64,000 bases of DNA. Source: Yoonia maritima. Lineage in GTDB: Bacteria > Pseudomonadota > Alphaproteobacteria > Rhodobacterales > Rhodobacteraceae. Location of the stretch: the NCBI RefSeq assembly GCF_002933395.1, contig NZ_PKFN01000009.1:62001-126000 (forward strand), read 5' to 3'. A program made the position numbers and the translations under genes. Shown here piece after piece: positions 9,566 to 18,549 of the stretch (position 1 is its first letter; each line of letters starts with the position of its first letter). The notes beneath the pieces are model-generated. The model was not told the origin of the DNA. It saw only the letters and a program-made list of their open reading frames with translations, and ran no database searches.

Positions 9566-10251
9566 TCTGCGGCCTGTGCTTGAGTTTCGATCCGACCGTC
9601 ACGCAACCGTACAACGCGGTCACAACGCGCGGCCAATTCTGGTGCATGGGTTACCATGATCAGCGTGGCGCCGTGTTTGTCGCGCAGATCAAACAGCAGA
9701 CTCATAATCGCCTGACCATTCGTTTCGTCAAGATTGCCAGTAGGTTCGTCAGCCAGCAAAATCCGAGGGCGTGGGGCTGATGCGCGGGCAAGCGCGACGC
9801 GCTGTTGTTCACCGCCCGACATTTGGCTGGGATAATGATTGATCCGGTCGCCAAGCCCCACCGCCTGCAATTCGGCCTCTGCCCGTCCAAAGGCATCCGC
9901 CGCACCGGCCAGTTCCAGTGGTGTAGCGACGTTTTCTAGCGCCGTCATCGTCGGGATCAGGTGGAAAGATTGGAACACCACCCCCATATTGTCCCTGCGA
10001 AAGCGCGCAAGCTGGTCTTCGTTCATCGTCGTTAGCTCTTGGCCAAGCGCCACGATGCTGCCAGACGTAGCCTGTTCCAGCCCGCCCATAAGCATAAGGA
10101 GTGACGACTTGCCCGACCCACTTGGCCCAACAAGGCCCAATGTTTCCCCAACCCCGACATCAAGTGATATGTCGTGCAGAATATCGACGCGCCCCGCATT
10201 CCCATCAAGTGAAAGATTAGTGTCGGAAATGGATAGAACAGGATCGGTCAT
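9562..10251 (-). CDS. ABC transporter ATP-binding protein (YbbA/LolD-like)
   Basis: A 229-residue cytosolic ATPase. Walker A is GPSGSGKSS, the signature is [13 protein letters not shown], and Walker B is [12 protein letters not shown], typical of the MacB/LolD/YbbA class. It should power the FtsX-type permease whose start codon overlaps its stop. Its start overlaps the divergent esterase start by 2 bp, so the promoter of each lies inside or very close to the other gene. Confidence 0.92.
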   Translation of the reverse strand: MTDPVLSISDTNLSLDGNAGRVDILHDISLDVGVGETLGLVGPSGSGKSSLLMLMGGLEQATSGSIVALGQELTTMNEDQLARFRRDNMGVVFQSFHLIPTMTALENVATPLELAGAADAFGRAEAELQAVGLGDRINHYPSQMSGGEQQRVALARASAPRPRILLADEPTGNLDETNGQAIMSLLFDLRDKHGATLIMVTHAPELAARCDRVVRLRDGRIETQAQAAE

Positions 10252-10933
10252 GCAGGCGGCCTTTGGTCAAATCTGGTCTAATGGATATGGTGCGTCACGG
10301 TGGCTGCGCAACCTTACTATCGCGGTTTTACTAACAACTGGTTCTGTTCAGGCCGAAACTGTCACGATTGCTGCATTGGGTGACAGTCTGACGGCGGGTT
10401 ATGGGCTGCAACAAAGCGATGGGTTTGTGGCTCAAATGCAAGCTTGGCTGAATGAACAAGGGGCCGACGTGCGTTTGATTAACGCGGGTGTGTCCGGCGA
10501 CACAACGGCAGGCGGGCGTAGCAGGGTCGATTGGACACTGACCCCGGATGTTGATGCGATGATCATTGCACTTGGTGGCAACGACTATCTACGGGGGATC
10601 GACCCACAGGTAAGCCGCGATAACCTAGATGCGATCTTGGCCGCAGGGCAGGCCGCAGGTGTTCGCATGCTTTTGGTCGGGCTGGATGTTGGGGCGAATT
10701 ACGGACCCGACTATGAAACGGCGTTTGAGCGGAACTATGTCGAACTCGCGGAAAAATACGACGTTCCGTTGTACCCTGACATGCTGAGCGGAATGCGCGC
10801 GCAGGCAAGTGATCCATCGCAACTGGGTGCTTTGCTTCAGGCAGATGGGCTGCACCCAAACCCGCGCGGAGTGGCATTAATCGTCCGAGATTTGGGACCG
10901 ACCTTGTTAGAACTTGTCGCCACGGTTGAGTAG
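10250..10933 (+). CDS. tesA: Arylesterase / thioesterase I, SGNH hydrolase (TesA-like)
   Basis: Periplasmic SGNH-family esterase of about 227 residues. An N-terminal hydrophobic segment ending near SVQA-E looks like a signal peptide, although its n-region is long. All four blocks are present: GDSLTAGYG with the nucleophile serine, the glycine of NAGVSGDT, GGND, and DGLHPN with the catalytic Asp and His. In E. coli the family member has acyl-CoA thioesterase, protease and lysophospholipase activities. It is divergent from the YbbA-like ATPase, the same arrangement as in enterobacteria. A longer upstream frame exists but is antisense to the ATPase. Confidence 0.88.
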   Translation: MQAAFGQIWSNGYGASRWLRNLTIAVLLTTGSVQAETVTIAALGDSLTAGYGLQQSDGFVAQMQAWLNEQGADVRLINAGVSGDTTAGGRSRVDWTLTPDVDAMIIALGGNDYLRGIDPQVSRDNLDAILAAGQAAGVRMLLVGLDVGANYGPDYETAFERNYVELAEKYDVPLYPDMLSGMRAQASDPSQLGALLQADGLHPNPRGVALIVRDLGPTLLELVATVE

Positions 10934-10979
10934 TTTAGAGTGTTTTCACTCAGAGGCCAAACATCTAAGAGGTAAAGTT

Positions 10980-11183
10980 ATGTCTATTGCTAAGGTCACA
11001 GAAGTCATCTCAAGCTCATCAAAGTCATTTGATGATGCAGTCGAAAACGGCGTTAAGCGCGCGTCAAAAACGCTGAAGGGCATTACTGGTGCATGGGTTG
11101 CAGATCAGAAGGTCACGGTCTTAGACGGTGAAATCCAAGAATACCGTGTCGTTCTGAAAATCACGTTTGTTCTAGACGATTGA
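10980..11183 (+). CDS. Dodecin (flavin storage protein)
   Basis: A 67-residue protein starting MSIAKVTEVISSSSKSFDDA, with the family's beta-alpha-beta-beta pattern. Dodecins form hollow dodecamers that bind riboflavin or FMN and are thought to buffer free flavin. The sequence TGAWVADQKV contains the tryptophan position that stacks on flavin. AGAGGT 6-12 nt upstream fixes the start at 10980. It is followed at once by a strong terminator and is likely a single-gene transcript. Confidence 0.92.
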   Translation: MSIAKVTEVISSSSKSFDDAVENGVKRASKTLKGITGAWVADQKVTVLDGEIQEYRVVLKITFVLDD

Positions 11184-11193
11184 TTGATAGATG

Positions 11194-11221
11194 GGGCGTT
11201 CCGTTTGGAGCGCCCTTTTTT
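11194..11221 (+). terminator. Dodecin terminator
   Basis: GGGCGTTCC-GTTT-GGAGCGCCC followed by TTTTTTG. It is a 9-bp stem with one wobble pair, directly after the dodecin stop. Confidence 0.9.
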
Positions 11222-11349
11222 GTTCAAATCGGCGCTCCCCTTAGGCGGTCGCTAAGAGGGGGGATACCCCGATTAGCAAGCGCCAAACCTGTCTGTAAAC
11301 CGTCGGAAAAAAACTTGTGTTTTTTAATGCTAGCGAGGAGCATTTATCA

Positions 11350-11382
11350 ATGTTGGTAATTGGCAAGACCCTCGGTGAGTAA
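11350..11382 (+). other. Possible 10-codon leader ORF
   Basis: ATG at 11350 with an ideal GAGGAG 9 nt upstream, encoding MLVIGKTLGE and ending with TAA at 11380. It overlaps the start region of the following gene in another frame. Confidence 0.3.
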
Positions 11383-11770
11383 AAACAATTTGAAACACTA
11401 TCAAGTTTTTGTTCTTCAATTAATGGCTCAGCCCGCTGAAACATTAATTAATGATGGTCGGTGGAATATCGACGACATACCACTTGCGATTATTCAATCG
11501 TGGATGACTGCTTTCACAGAAATGGAAACAGGTGGAAGTTACACGTTGCTTCTTGGGTTTCCTGAGGAGGTGATTGAAATCGATAAATTGCTACGATCTA
11601 GAATAGATGATGGGACCCCAAAGAACTGGAAGAATTCTGAGCTTAAAACTGAACCAATGTGGGCAAAAATAAGGAATTTCGCAGGTAAACTACTTCTCAG
11701 TGAAGAAATCCCAGTTGATAATCCGGACCCAAGTGATTGGTATACTATCTTACCGGAAGAACTGCACTAA
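11375..11770 (+). CDS. Hypothetical protein, AT-rich orphan
   Basis: I do not recognise this gene. It encodes about 131 residues if started at the GTG at 11375 (MSKNNLKHYQ) or 136 from a TTG at 11360. The protein is acidic and soluble, with WNIDDIPLAIIQSW and a C-terminal NPDPSDWYTILPEE. Base composition is noticeably more AT-rich than neighbours, suggesting recent acquisition. A GAGGAG at 11335-11340 serves a 10-codon upstream ORF (ATG 11350, MLVIGKTLGE) whose stop at 11380-11382 overlaps the start region, so translation may be coupled or the annotated start may be frame-disrupted. A short hairpin, GCTCACA/TGTGAGC (11780-11796), follows without a T tract. Confidence 0.55.
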   Translation: MSKNNLKHYQVFVLQLMAQPAETLINDGRWNIDDIPLAIIQSWMTAFTEMETGGSYTLLLGFPEEVIEIDKLLRSRIDDGTPKNWKNSELKTEPMWAKIRNFAGKLLLSEEIPVDNPDPSDWYTILPEELH

Positions 11771-11909
11771 TTCCTTTTTGCTCACATTTTGTGAGCGTGA
11801 GAATTAGAGAAACGACATATGAGATGGTGTCAAAACCCCTTCCCCATGTTGTGCTTTAGGGCTGATAGTCAGATTCGACTAAGCCCACACAGCAACAGTT
11901 GAACATTGT

Positions 11910-13511
11910 TTAGCGTCGGATTTTTTGGATCATCCGATCCGCGCTAATCGTCTCCCACGCGCTGATTGTCCCATCTGGCCAGATCACCCTGACCTCTGCA
12001 GTTTCATGCGCGCCAATCCCGAAGTGCAGGGGGAGGAGGCTGCCGCTGACATGTCCGCCGCCGACTGTGCGTTCGATGGTTTGTGTTCCGTCTGCTGTGC
12101 GGAGCTCGACGAAGGCTCCGATTGCGAAGGTGTTTGTATCAGTTTGACGTGGGTCTATGGCGATCCAGTGGCCGGTATCAACGCTCGTGTTTTGCCAAAT
12201 TTCCAATGGTGCGCGGCGGTTGACGACGACGATATCCAGTAGTCCGTCTGCGTTCAAATCGGCCAGTCCGGCTCCGCGGGACCGTTCGGTCGTGCCAATA
12301 CCTGCGATACCGGCGGTCTCGGTGAACGTGCCATCAGGGTTTTGCATCAGCAAGTTGTTAGGATCTAGCATTGCTAGGCCCGGCATCTGATCGACATTGC
12401 CTTTGGCGATGAATAAATCTGCCAAACCGTCATTGTTGATGTCAGCGAATTCGGCATGCCAACCAGTTGATGGGCGCCCGTCGTCGCCAGTAAATGGGCG
12501 TTGCGCGTAGGTTCCTGTCGCATAAGGGACAGGAGCGAATTGCTGGCCGTCGTTGAACATCAGCACCTGATCACCCATTGAGGTGAGCATGACATCGGGC
12601 TTACCATTGCCGGATACATCACGGCTTGCGATGCCCATGCCCCAGATACGCTGCACCGGCCAGCCGTCATCTTTACCAAACTCGCGCAGCGGGTCGAGTG
12701 CCCACATCTGTTCGTATCCGTCACGAACATAATACTGGCGGTCGTTCGATATCCGCAGCATTGGATTACCAGAACGTTGCCAGTCTGAAAACAACATCGA
12801 AAGCGGGCAAAAGCCGGGGGTAAGCGCGGTAGTTGCGCCATAGTGATCGCCTTCGGGGCGCAAGAGCCAATTCGTGTCGCAGGTTCCAAACGGCCCGTCG
12901 GGGTCTTTTGCATCAACATAGTTGCCAATGGCCAGTGTCGGTAGCGTCTGATTGTCTTCCCATGTGGCTGAAAAGGCTGTGGACCAACGGTTATCTTTGG
13001 GGAGGTTGAATGTGTCAGTTGCATCGCTGAATTGACAGTCACCTTGCCCCCGCAAAAGTACGTTGGGTCCGTTACGCAGTACCATAAGGTCAACAATGCC
13101 GTCGCTGTCTATATCGATTGGATATGCACCCGTCACGGCGAGAATCGGTTCAATATTGCCGGAGGTAAAGGCGATGTCAGCCTTTGAGGTGTTAATAAAA
13201 AGTTGCGCGGGGTTCGCGCCACCCGCCGCGAAGACCTCGGGAAGAGAATCGTTATTGCAGTCAAAAATGGCGACGCCGCCACCTACGAAATGCTCCCAGC
13301 CACCAGCATAGATATGTTCGGGCTTAAGGCTATAGTCACGGTTGACAAAGCGAGGTTGCGCATGAGCTGCCTGTGTTGCCACTGCAAAGGTTAACGCTAT
13401 GATCAGCTTGCAAAAATCGCAGGATGTTAGGCGTGTGATCGCATCTTGTCTTTCCATAAGTAGCTGCTTGATGCGGGGGGGGATTGCGCGAAATGTATTA
13501 TTTACAGACAT
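11910..13511 (-). CDS. Secreted FG-GAP/VCBS repeat protein with ASPIC/UnbV domain
   Basis: A 533-residue exported protein. A signal-like hydrophobic segment (LIIALTFAVATQAAHA) lies around residues 37-52. The body has repeated calcium-loop motifs of FG-GAP/VCBS type, such as DSDGIVDLMVL, DVSGNGKPDVML, DINNDGLADLFIA and DLNADGLLDIVVV, predicting a beta-propeller. The C-terminal 90 residues fit the ASPIC/UnbV domain, with TVGGGHVSG and HFGIGAHETAEVRVIWPDG, as in CRTAC1-like proteins. AAGAGGG about 7 nt before the ATG at 13511 supports that start; an internal ATG at 13457 would shorten the n-region. Extracellular binding or adhesion is likely, but the ligand is unknown. The gene stands alone. Confidence 0.85.
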   Translation of the reverse strand: MSVNNTFRAIPPRIKQLLMERQDAITRLTSCDFCKLIIALTFAVATQAAHAQPRFVNRDYSLKPEHIYAGGWEHFVGGGVAIFDCNNDSLPEVFAAGGANPAQLFINTSKADIAFTSGNIEPILAVTGAYPIDIDSDGIVDLMVLRNGPNVLLRGQGDCQFSDATDTFNLPKDNRWSTAFSATWEDNQTLPTLAIGNYVDAKDPDGPFGTCDTNWLLRPEGDHYGATTALTPGFCPLSMLFSDWQRSGNPMLRISNDRQYYVRDGYEQMWALDPLREFGKDDGWPVQRIWGMGIASRDVSGNGKPDVMLTSMGDQVLMFNDGQQFAPVPYATGTYAQRPFTGDDGRPSTGWHAEFADINNDGLADLFIAKGNVDQMPGLAMLDPNNLLMQNPDGTFTETAGIAGIGTTERSRGAGLADLNADGLLDIVVVNRRAPLEIWQNTSVDTGHWIAIDPRQTDTNTFAIGAFVELRTADGTQTIERTVGGGHVSGSLLPLHFGIGAHETAEVRVIWPDGTISAWETISADRMIQKIRR

Positions 13512-13623
13512 TGTTTTTCCCTCTTGCAGTCACCGCTGATACGATGCAAATGCCCCCTGGCTTCGATAGGGCAGCGTAAGTTGATATAAATATTTTTCAA
13601 TGATTACAACGCTCTTTATCAGT

Positions 13624-13652
13624 TTGACAAAACTGTTAGCGCTAGCCATATT
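13624..13652 (+). promoter_or_regulatory. xylF promoter with LacI-type operator
   Basis: A perfect -35 TTGACA (13624-13629) is followed after 17 nt by CATATT (13647-13652). Between them, TGTTAGCGCTAGCC (13634-13647) is a near-palindrome with the central CG typical of LacI-family operators. A repressor there would block the promoter. No regulator gene lies nearby in the window. Confidence 0.65.
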
Positions 13653-13698
13653 TCCGCATGTTACGGCCCTCGAAGGCCGAGTTCTGGGAGGATATCAA

Positions 13699-14733
13699 AT
13701 GAACAAATATGTTATTATCGCTGCAGCGATGGCTGCGGCAATGCCGGCAACTATGACGTTTGCAGAAGGTCACTCAATGACCGTTGGCGTGAGCTGGTCC
13801 AACTTCCAAGAAGAGCGTTGGAAGACAGACGAAGGTGCTATCAAAGCGGCTTTGGAAGCTGCCGGCGCTGAATATGTTTCAGCTGATGCACAGTCATCTG
13901 CTGCGAAACAACTGACAGACATCGAAAACCTGATTGCACAGGGCGTTGATGCGCTGATCGTTCTTGGCCAAGATACTCAGGCTGTTATTCCTGCGGTTCA
14001 GGCTGCTGTTGACGAAGACATCCCTGTCGTTGCCTACGACCGTCTGATCGAAGATGACCGTGCGTTTTACCTGACTTTCGACAACATCGAAGTTGGTCGC
14101 CTGCAAGCTGCTGCTGTCTTGGCTGTTCAGCCGACAGGTAACTACGTGATGATCAAAGGGTCGCCGACTGATCCAAACGCAGACTTTCTGCGCGGCGGTC
14201 AGCAAGAAGTACTGCAAGCCGCAATCGATTCTGGCGCGATCACTATCGTTGGTGAAGCGTACACTGATGGTTGGCAGCCTGCGAACGCACAGCGCAACAT
14301 GGAGCAAATCCTGACAGCGCAAGACAACAACGTTGATGCTGTTGTCGCGTCTAACGACGGTACTGCTGGTGGTGCGGTTGCTGCGCTGACAGCGCAGGGG
14401 ATGCAGGGTATTCCTGTCTCTGGTCAAGATGGTGACCACGCTGCGCTGAACCGCGTTGCTGCGGGTACACAAACTGTGTCCGTCTGGAAAGATGCACGTG
14501 AACTGGGTAAAGCAGCTGGTGAAATCGCTGTCGCGCTTGCGGGCGGTACTGCACCTGCTGATGTTGATGGCGCTGTGACATTCACAACACCGGGCGGCAA
14601 CGACATGAACGCAGTATTCTTGTCGCCAGTTCCGGTAACAGCTGACAACCTGTCAGTCGTCGTTGACGCGGGTTGGATCACACAAGAAGCACTGTGCCAA
14701 GGCGTCGAAAACGGCCCGGCACCTTGTAACTAA
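13699..14733 (+). CDS. xylF: D-xylose ABC transporter substrate-binding protein
   Basis: A 344-residue periplasmic sugar-binding protein of the type I (ribose/xylose) fold. The signal peptide ends near MTFA-E. Motifs such as [24 protein letters not shown] and [10 protein letters not shown] match XylF. The start at 13699 is chosen over the longer frame because GGGAGGA lies 7 nt upstream and the signal peptide begins there. It heads a three-gene operon xylF-xylH-xylG, and the 96-bp gap before xylH could moderate downstream expression. Identification as xylose rather than another pentose rests on recalled family similarity. Confidence 0.9.
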   Translation: MNKYVIIAAAMAAAMPATMTFAEGHSMTVGVSWSNFQEERWKTDEGAIKAALEAAGAEYVSADAQSSAAKQLTDIENLIAQGVDALIVLGQDTQAVIPAVQAAVDEDIPVVAYDRLIEDDRAFYLTFDNIEVGRLQAAAVLAVQPTGNYVMIKGSPTDPNADFLRGGQQEVLQAAIDSGAITIVGEAYTDGWQPANAQRNMEQILTAQDNNVDAVVASNDGTAGGAVAALTAQGMQGIPVSGQDGDHAALNRVAAGTQTVSVWKDARELGKAAGEIAVALAGGTAPADVDGAVTFTTPGGNDMNAVFLSPVPVTADNLSVVVDAGWITQEALCQGVENGPAPCN

Positions 14734-14829
14734 TCGCAGTTAATCTGTGAGTTGAGCGCGCCGCTCCGATGTATATCGGGGCGGCGCATCCGCTCTAACA
14801 CCTTAAAAATCGAAAACGCGGGACAGCAT

Positions 14830-16134
14830 ATGACTGATAGCACCCAACCTTCTGGATCTACCCCGGCCCAGACGAAACGAAACATTTTCCAAAGCCTCGA
14901 GCTTGATGCACGTTTGCTTGGTATGATTGGGGCCTTAATCGCGATCGCGATCGGCTTTAGCATCGCAACCGGGGGGAACTTTCTGACGCCTCGGAATATT
15001 TTTAACCTAACCGTGCAGACCGTATCAGTTGCGATCATGGCGACGGGCATGGTTTTCGTCATTGTGACCCGTAACATTGACCTATCTGTTGGTGCATTGC
15101 TCGCGATTTGTTCTGCTGTCATCGCGATGATGCAAGCGCGTTGGTTGCCAGGTTACTTTGGTTTTGAACTTGGGTCGCCGTGGATTGCCCCGCTTGCTGT
15201 TATCTCAGGCTTGCTGATTGGTACTTTGATCGGTGCGTTTAATGGCGTGTTGGTTGGATACCAAAAGATCCCCGCATTTATCGTCACGCTGGGTGGCTTT
15301 ATGGTTTGGCGGTATTCAGGCTGGTTCTTGACTGAAGGCCAAACAATTGCGCCGCTGGACCCCACCTTTAATCTGCTTGGTGGCGCCGAAGGTACGCTGG
15401 GTGAATTCTGGAGCTGGATTGTCGGTATTGTGGCGTCACTTGCCGCTGTATGGAGCGTTTACAAAGCGCGCCGTAACCGGACCGAACATGGTTTCCCAAC
15501 CAAGCCACTTTGGGCGGATGGCACAATTGCCGGTGTATTCGTTGTTGCGATCTTGGGATTTGTGGCGACGTTGAACGCGTACAACATTCCCAAAGGCAAA
15601 ATGCGTCGCATTTTCGAGGCACGCGGCGAAGTGATGCCCGAAGGTTTTACGCAAGGACACGGTCTGCCGATTTCGGTTATGATCTTGATTGTCGTTGCCG
15701 TTGTTATGACCGTTGTCGCCAAGAAAACGCGCCTTGGCCGTTACATCTTTGCTACGGGTGGTAACCCAGATGCCGCAGAATTGTCCGGGATCAATACTCG
15801 GCTCCTGACGGTTAAGATTTTCGCAATCATGGGCTTCCTGTGTGGCCTATCGGCAATCGTTGCGCAGGCGCGTTTGCAGTCGCACACGACCGATATCGGT
15901 ACGCTGGACGAACTGCGTGTCATCGCGGCTGCCGTTATCGGTGGTACGGCCTTGGCCGGTGGCGCTGGTACGATTTACGGTGCTATCTTGGGTGCGATGA
16001 TCATGCAGTCGTTGACATCTGGCATGGGTATGGTCGGTGTCGATAGCCCGCTGCAAAACATCGTTGTTGGTGCAGTTCTGGTCTTCGCCGTCTGGATTGA
16101 CATCGTATATCGTCGCAAAACGGGAGACGTATAA
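14830..16134 (+). CDS. xylH: D-xylose ABC transporter permease
   Basis: A 434-residue inner-membrane permease of the BPD_transp_2 family. It has about ten hydrophobic segments and the family signatures NIDLSVGALLA and GGTALAGGAGT followed by the C-terminal VVGAVLVFAVWIDI. It is longer than RbsC-type permeases because of the extra central segment (about residues 195-290), a feature of XylH. The start at 14830 begins MTDSTQPSGS. The stop overlaps the xylG start as TAATG, implying coupled translation. Confidence 0.9.
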   Translation: MTDSTQPSGSTPAQTKRNIFQSLELDARLLGMIGALIAIAIGFSIATGGNFLTPRNIFNLTVQTVSVAIMATGMVFVIVTRNIDLSVGALLAICSAVIAMMQARWLPGYFGFELGSPWIAPLAVISGLLIGTLIGAFNGVLVGYQKIPAFIVTLGGFMVWRYSGWFLTEGQTIAPLDPTFNLLGGAEGTLGEFWSWIVGIVASLAAVWSVYKARRNRTEHGFPTKPLWADGTIAGVFVVAILGFVATLNAYNIPKGKMRRIFEARGEVMPEGFTQGHGLPISVMILIVVAVVMTVVAKKTRLGRYIFATGGNPDAAELSGINTRLLTVKIFAIMGFLCGLSAIVAQARLQSHTTDIGTLDELRVIAAAVIGGTALAGGAGTIYGAILGAMIMQSLTSGMGMVGVDSPLQNIVVGAVLVFAVWIDIVYRRKTGDV

Positions 16135-16886
16135 TGACTACGCCACTTCTTGAAATGAAGAACATCTCTATCCGTTTCGGCGGTATCAAGGCGGTTGATA
16201 ACGTATCAATTAGCCTGATGCCTGGCGAAGTTGTTGGTCTGTTGGGCCACAATGGTGCGGGTAAGTCGACGCTGATCAAAATCCTAGCTGGTGCCTATAA
16301 GGCCGACGAGGGCGAGATTTTTGTCGATGGCAAAAAGGTCGAGATCAACAATCCGCGTGATGCACGTGCGCAAAACATCGAAACGATCTTTCAGACGCTT
16401 GCGCTGGCGGATAACCTTGATGCCGCGTCAAACCTATTCTTAGGTCGTGAAATCACAACGCCTTTGGGGTTAGTTGACGATGCAAAGATGGAAGCTGAAT
16501 CGCGCAAGATCATGGCGCGTTTGAACCCCAACTTTCAGCGTTTCTCTGAGCCTGTTCGGTCACTTTCAGGCGGTCAACGCCAGTCAGTTGCGATTGCCCG
16601 TGCGGTGTATTTCAATGCGCGCATTTTGATCATGGATGAACCAACCGCTGCGTTGGGTGTCCATGAAACTGCGATGGTTGCTGATCTGATCAAAGAACTA
16701 AAAGCCCAAGGCTTGGGCATCTTTCTAATCAGTCACGATACACGTGAAATGATGGAACTGTGTGACCGTGTGTCTGTCATGAAAAACGGTCAGATGATCG
16801 GTAACGAACGCGTCGAAGACGTGACCGAAGACGATATCCTGTCGATGATCATCATGGGCAAAAACCCAAAGCGTGACGCAGCTTAA
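16134..16886 (+). CDS. xylG: D-xylose ABC transporter ATP-binding protein (single domain)
   Basis: A 250-residue ATPase with Walker [10 protein letters not shown], signature [15 protein letters not shown] and Walker [12 protein letters not shown]. The E. coli XylG is a tandem two-domain protein of about 510 residues; this one has a single nucleotide-binding domain and must act as a homodimer. The reading frame ends cleanly before a terminator, so this looks like the native short form rather than a truncation. It overlaps xylH by 1 nt. Confidence 0.9.
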   Translation: MTTPLLEMKNISIRFGGIKAVDNVSISLMPGEVVGLLGHNGAGKSTLIKILAGAYKADEGEIFVDGKKVEINNPRDARAQNIETIFQTLALADNLDAASNLFLGREITTPLGLVDDAKMEAESRKIMARLNPNFQRFSEPVRSLSGGQRQSVAIARAVYFNARILIMDEPTAALGVHETAMVADLIKELKAQGLGIFLISHDTREMMELCDRVSVMKNGQMIGNERVEDVTEDDILSMIIMGKNPKRDAA

Positions 16887-16911
16887 GGCGCGAATGCATC
16901 AGAATAGAAAA

Positions 16912-16944
16912 GGGCGGCAGGTGTAGACCTTGCCGCCCTTTTTG
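16912..16944. terminator. Bidirectional terminator between xylG and glpK
   Basis: GGGCGGCAGGT and ACCTTGCCGCCC pair with one bulge. TTTTTG follows on the plus strand and TTTTCT on the minus strand, so it can end both convergent transcripts. Confidence 0.85.
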
Positions 16945-18438
16945 TTAGCTGGTGACCGACATTGTGGCGGTCACCGCTTTTTTCCACGCGTCATAGCGTC
17001 TGGTGCGTTGGGCATCAGGCATTGCCGCTTCAAACGTGCGTTCGCAACGCCAGCGCTCTGCGAACTCGGTCTTTGCCGGATACAAACCAACATGCTGTCC
17101 GGCAAGCCATGCAGCCCCCAGCGCGGTGGTTTCCAACACCTCTGGTCGGTCCACGGACGCACCGATAATATCAGCAAGGAACTGCATCGCCCAATCAGAT
17201 GCGCTCATCCCGCCGTCAACGCGCAGGGTCGGTTGGACGCCTTCGCCTTGCCAATCGGCATGCATCGCTTCGATAAGATCGCGGGTCTGATAGCCCACGC
17301 TTTCAAGCGCGGCGCGGGCCAGTTCGGCAGGGCCAGTGTTGCGCGTCAGCCCATAAATCGCACCGCGACATTCGGGGTCCCAATAGGGCGCACCAAGGCC
17401 TGTAAAGGCTGGTACAAGTATCACGTCTTGACTATCATCCGCAGTTTGGGCAAGCGGCTGGGTCTCAGCCGCATCCCGGATAATCTTTAGCCCATCGCGC
17501 AGCCATTGCACGACCGCACCCGCAACAAAGATTGATCCTTCGAGCGCGTAGGTCGGTTTGCCATCTAGCTGATAGGCGATCGTGGTCAGCAGCCGGTTTT
17601 GCGATGCGACCGGAGTATCGCCCGTGTTCAACAGTGCAAAACACCCCGTACCATAGGTGGATTTCAACATGCCGGGTTCAAAGCAGGCTTGCCCAACGGT
17701 CGCTGCCTGTTGATCGCCAGCAACGCCGGTGATTGGTACTGCCCTTCCAAACAGGTCAGGGCGTGTGGTGCCAAAATCAGCGGCGCAGTCTTTGACCTCG
17801 GGCAGCATATTGCGTGGGATATCTAAAAGGTCGCAGATCGTCGTGCTCCAACGTCCTTTGTGGATGTCGTACAGCATCGTTCGGGCCGCGTTGGTTGCGT
17901 CAGTGACGTGCGATGCACCCCCGGTCATCTTCCAGATAAGATAGCTATCGACCGTGCCGAACAGCAGATCGCCGTTGCGCGCGCTTTCGCGGGCACCGGG
18001 GGTGTTGTCTAAAATCCATTTCAGCTTGGTCGCTGAAAAATACGGATCCAATAGTAGCCCCGTGCGGGCAGTGATCATATCGGCATGGCCCGCTGCAGTC
18101 AGTTCGCGACAGAATGCGGCTGTGCGACGGTCCTGCCAAACGATGGCATTGTGAACCGCCTGGCCTGTGTGTTTATTCCAAACGACTGTGGTTTCGCGCT
18201 GGTTCGTAATGCCTATTGCGGCAATGTCTTCGGGGCGTAACCCAGCGCGTTCAATCGCCGAACGGGCGGTTCCCGCAACCGTCGACCAAAGATCATCTGG
18301 CGCGTGTTCGACCCAACCGGAATCAGGAAAATGTTGTTCGAATTCTTCTTGTGCAGAGGCTACGATTTTCATGTCGCGATCAAATACGATCGTGCGTGAA
18401 GATGTGGTGCCCTGATCAATGGCAAGGATATGTGTCAT
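16945..18438 (-). CDS. glpK: Glycerol kinase
   Basis: Phosphorylates glycerol to sn-glycerol 3-phosphate with ATP in the cytosol, trapping imported glycerol. The 497-residue FGGY-family protein starts with the ATP-binding motif [13 protein letters not shown] and contains [24 protein letters not shown] and [10 protein letters not shown], all typical of GlpK. It is the last gene of the glpD-S-T-P-Q-U-V-K cluster, separated from glpV by 111 bp containing a long hairpin. It may therefore be expressed at a lower level, or from its own promoter. Confidence 0.96.
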   Translation of the reverse strand: MTHILAIDQGTTSSRTIVFDRDMKIVASAQEEFEQHFPDSGWVEHAPDDLWSTVAGTARSAIERAGLRPEDIAAIGITNQRETTVVWNKHTGQAVHNAIVWQDRRTAAFCRELTAAGHADMITARTGLLLDPYFSATKLKWILDNTPGARESARNGDLLFGTVDSYLIWKMTGGASHVTDATNAARTMLYDIHKGRWSTTICDLLDIPRNMLPEVKDCAADFGTTRPDLFGRAVPITGVAGDQQAATVGQACFEPGMLKSTYGTGCFALLNTGDTPVASQNRLLTTIAYQLDGKPTYALEGSIFVAGAVVQWLRDGLKIIRDAAETQPLAQTADDSQDVILVPAFTGLGAPYWDPECRGAIYGLTRNTGPAELARAALESVGYQTRDLIEAMHADWQGEGVQPTLRVDGGMSASDWAMQFLADIIGASVDRPEVLETTALGAAWLAGQHVGLYPAKTEFAERWRCERTFEAAMPDAQRTRRYDAWKKAVTATMSVTS

Positions 18439-18474
18439 GTGACTATCCTATCCCTATTTATGCGTGATGGAAAA

Positions 18475-18504
18475 GCGCGACGGCGGTTAAAACCGTCGTC
18501 GCGC
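18475..18504 (-). terminator. Hairpin between glpV and glpK
   Basis: GCGCGACGGCGGTT and AACCGTCGTCGCGC pair over 14 positions with one wobble and a 2-nt loop. On the minus strand it is followed by TTTTCC. It could partly terminate or stabilise the glpV message. Confidence 0.55.
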
Positions 18505-18549
18505 CAATGGTGTCACGGGCAGAGAGGCCGCCCGCGACGGGAGTTCAGT

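Noticed and set aside
9839..10249. N-terminal extension of the TesA-like esterase
   Set aside because: The upstream part is antisense to the YbbA-like ATPase; the signal-peptide-like segment only begins after 10250.
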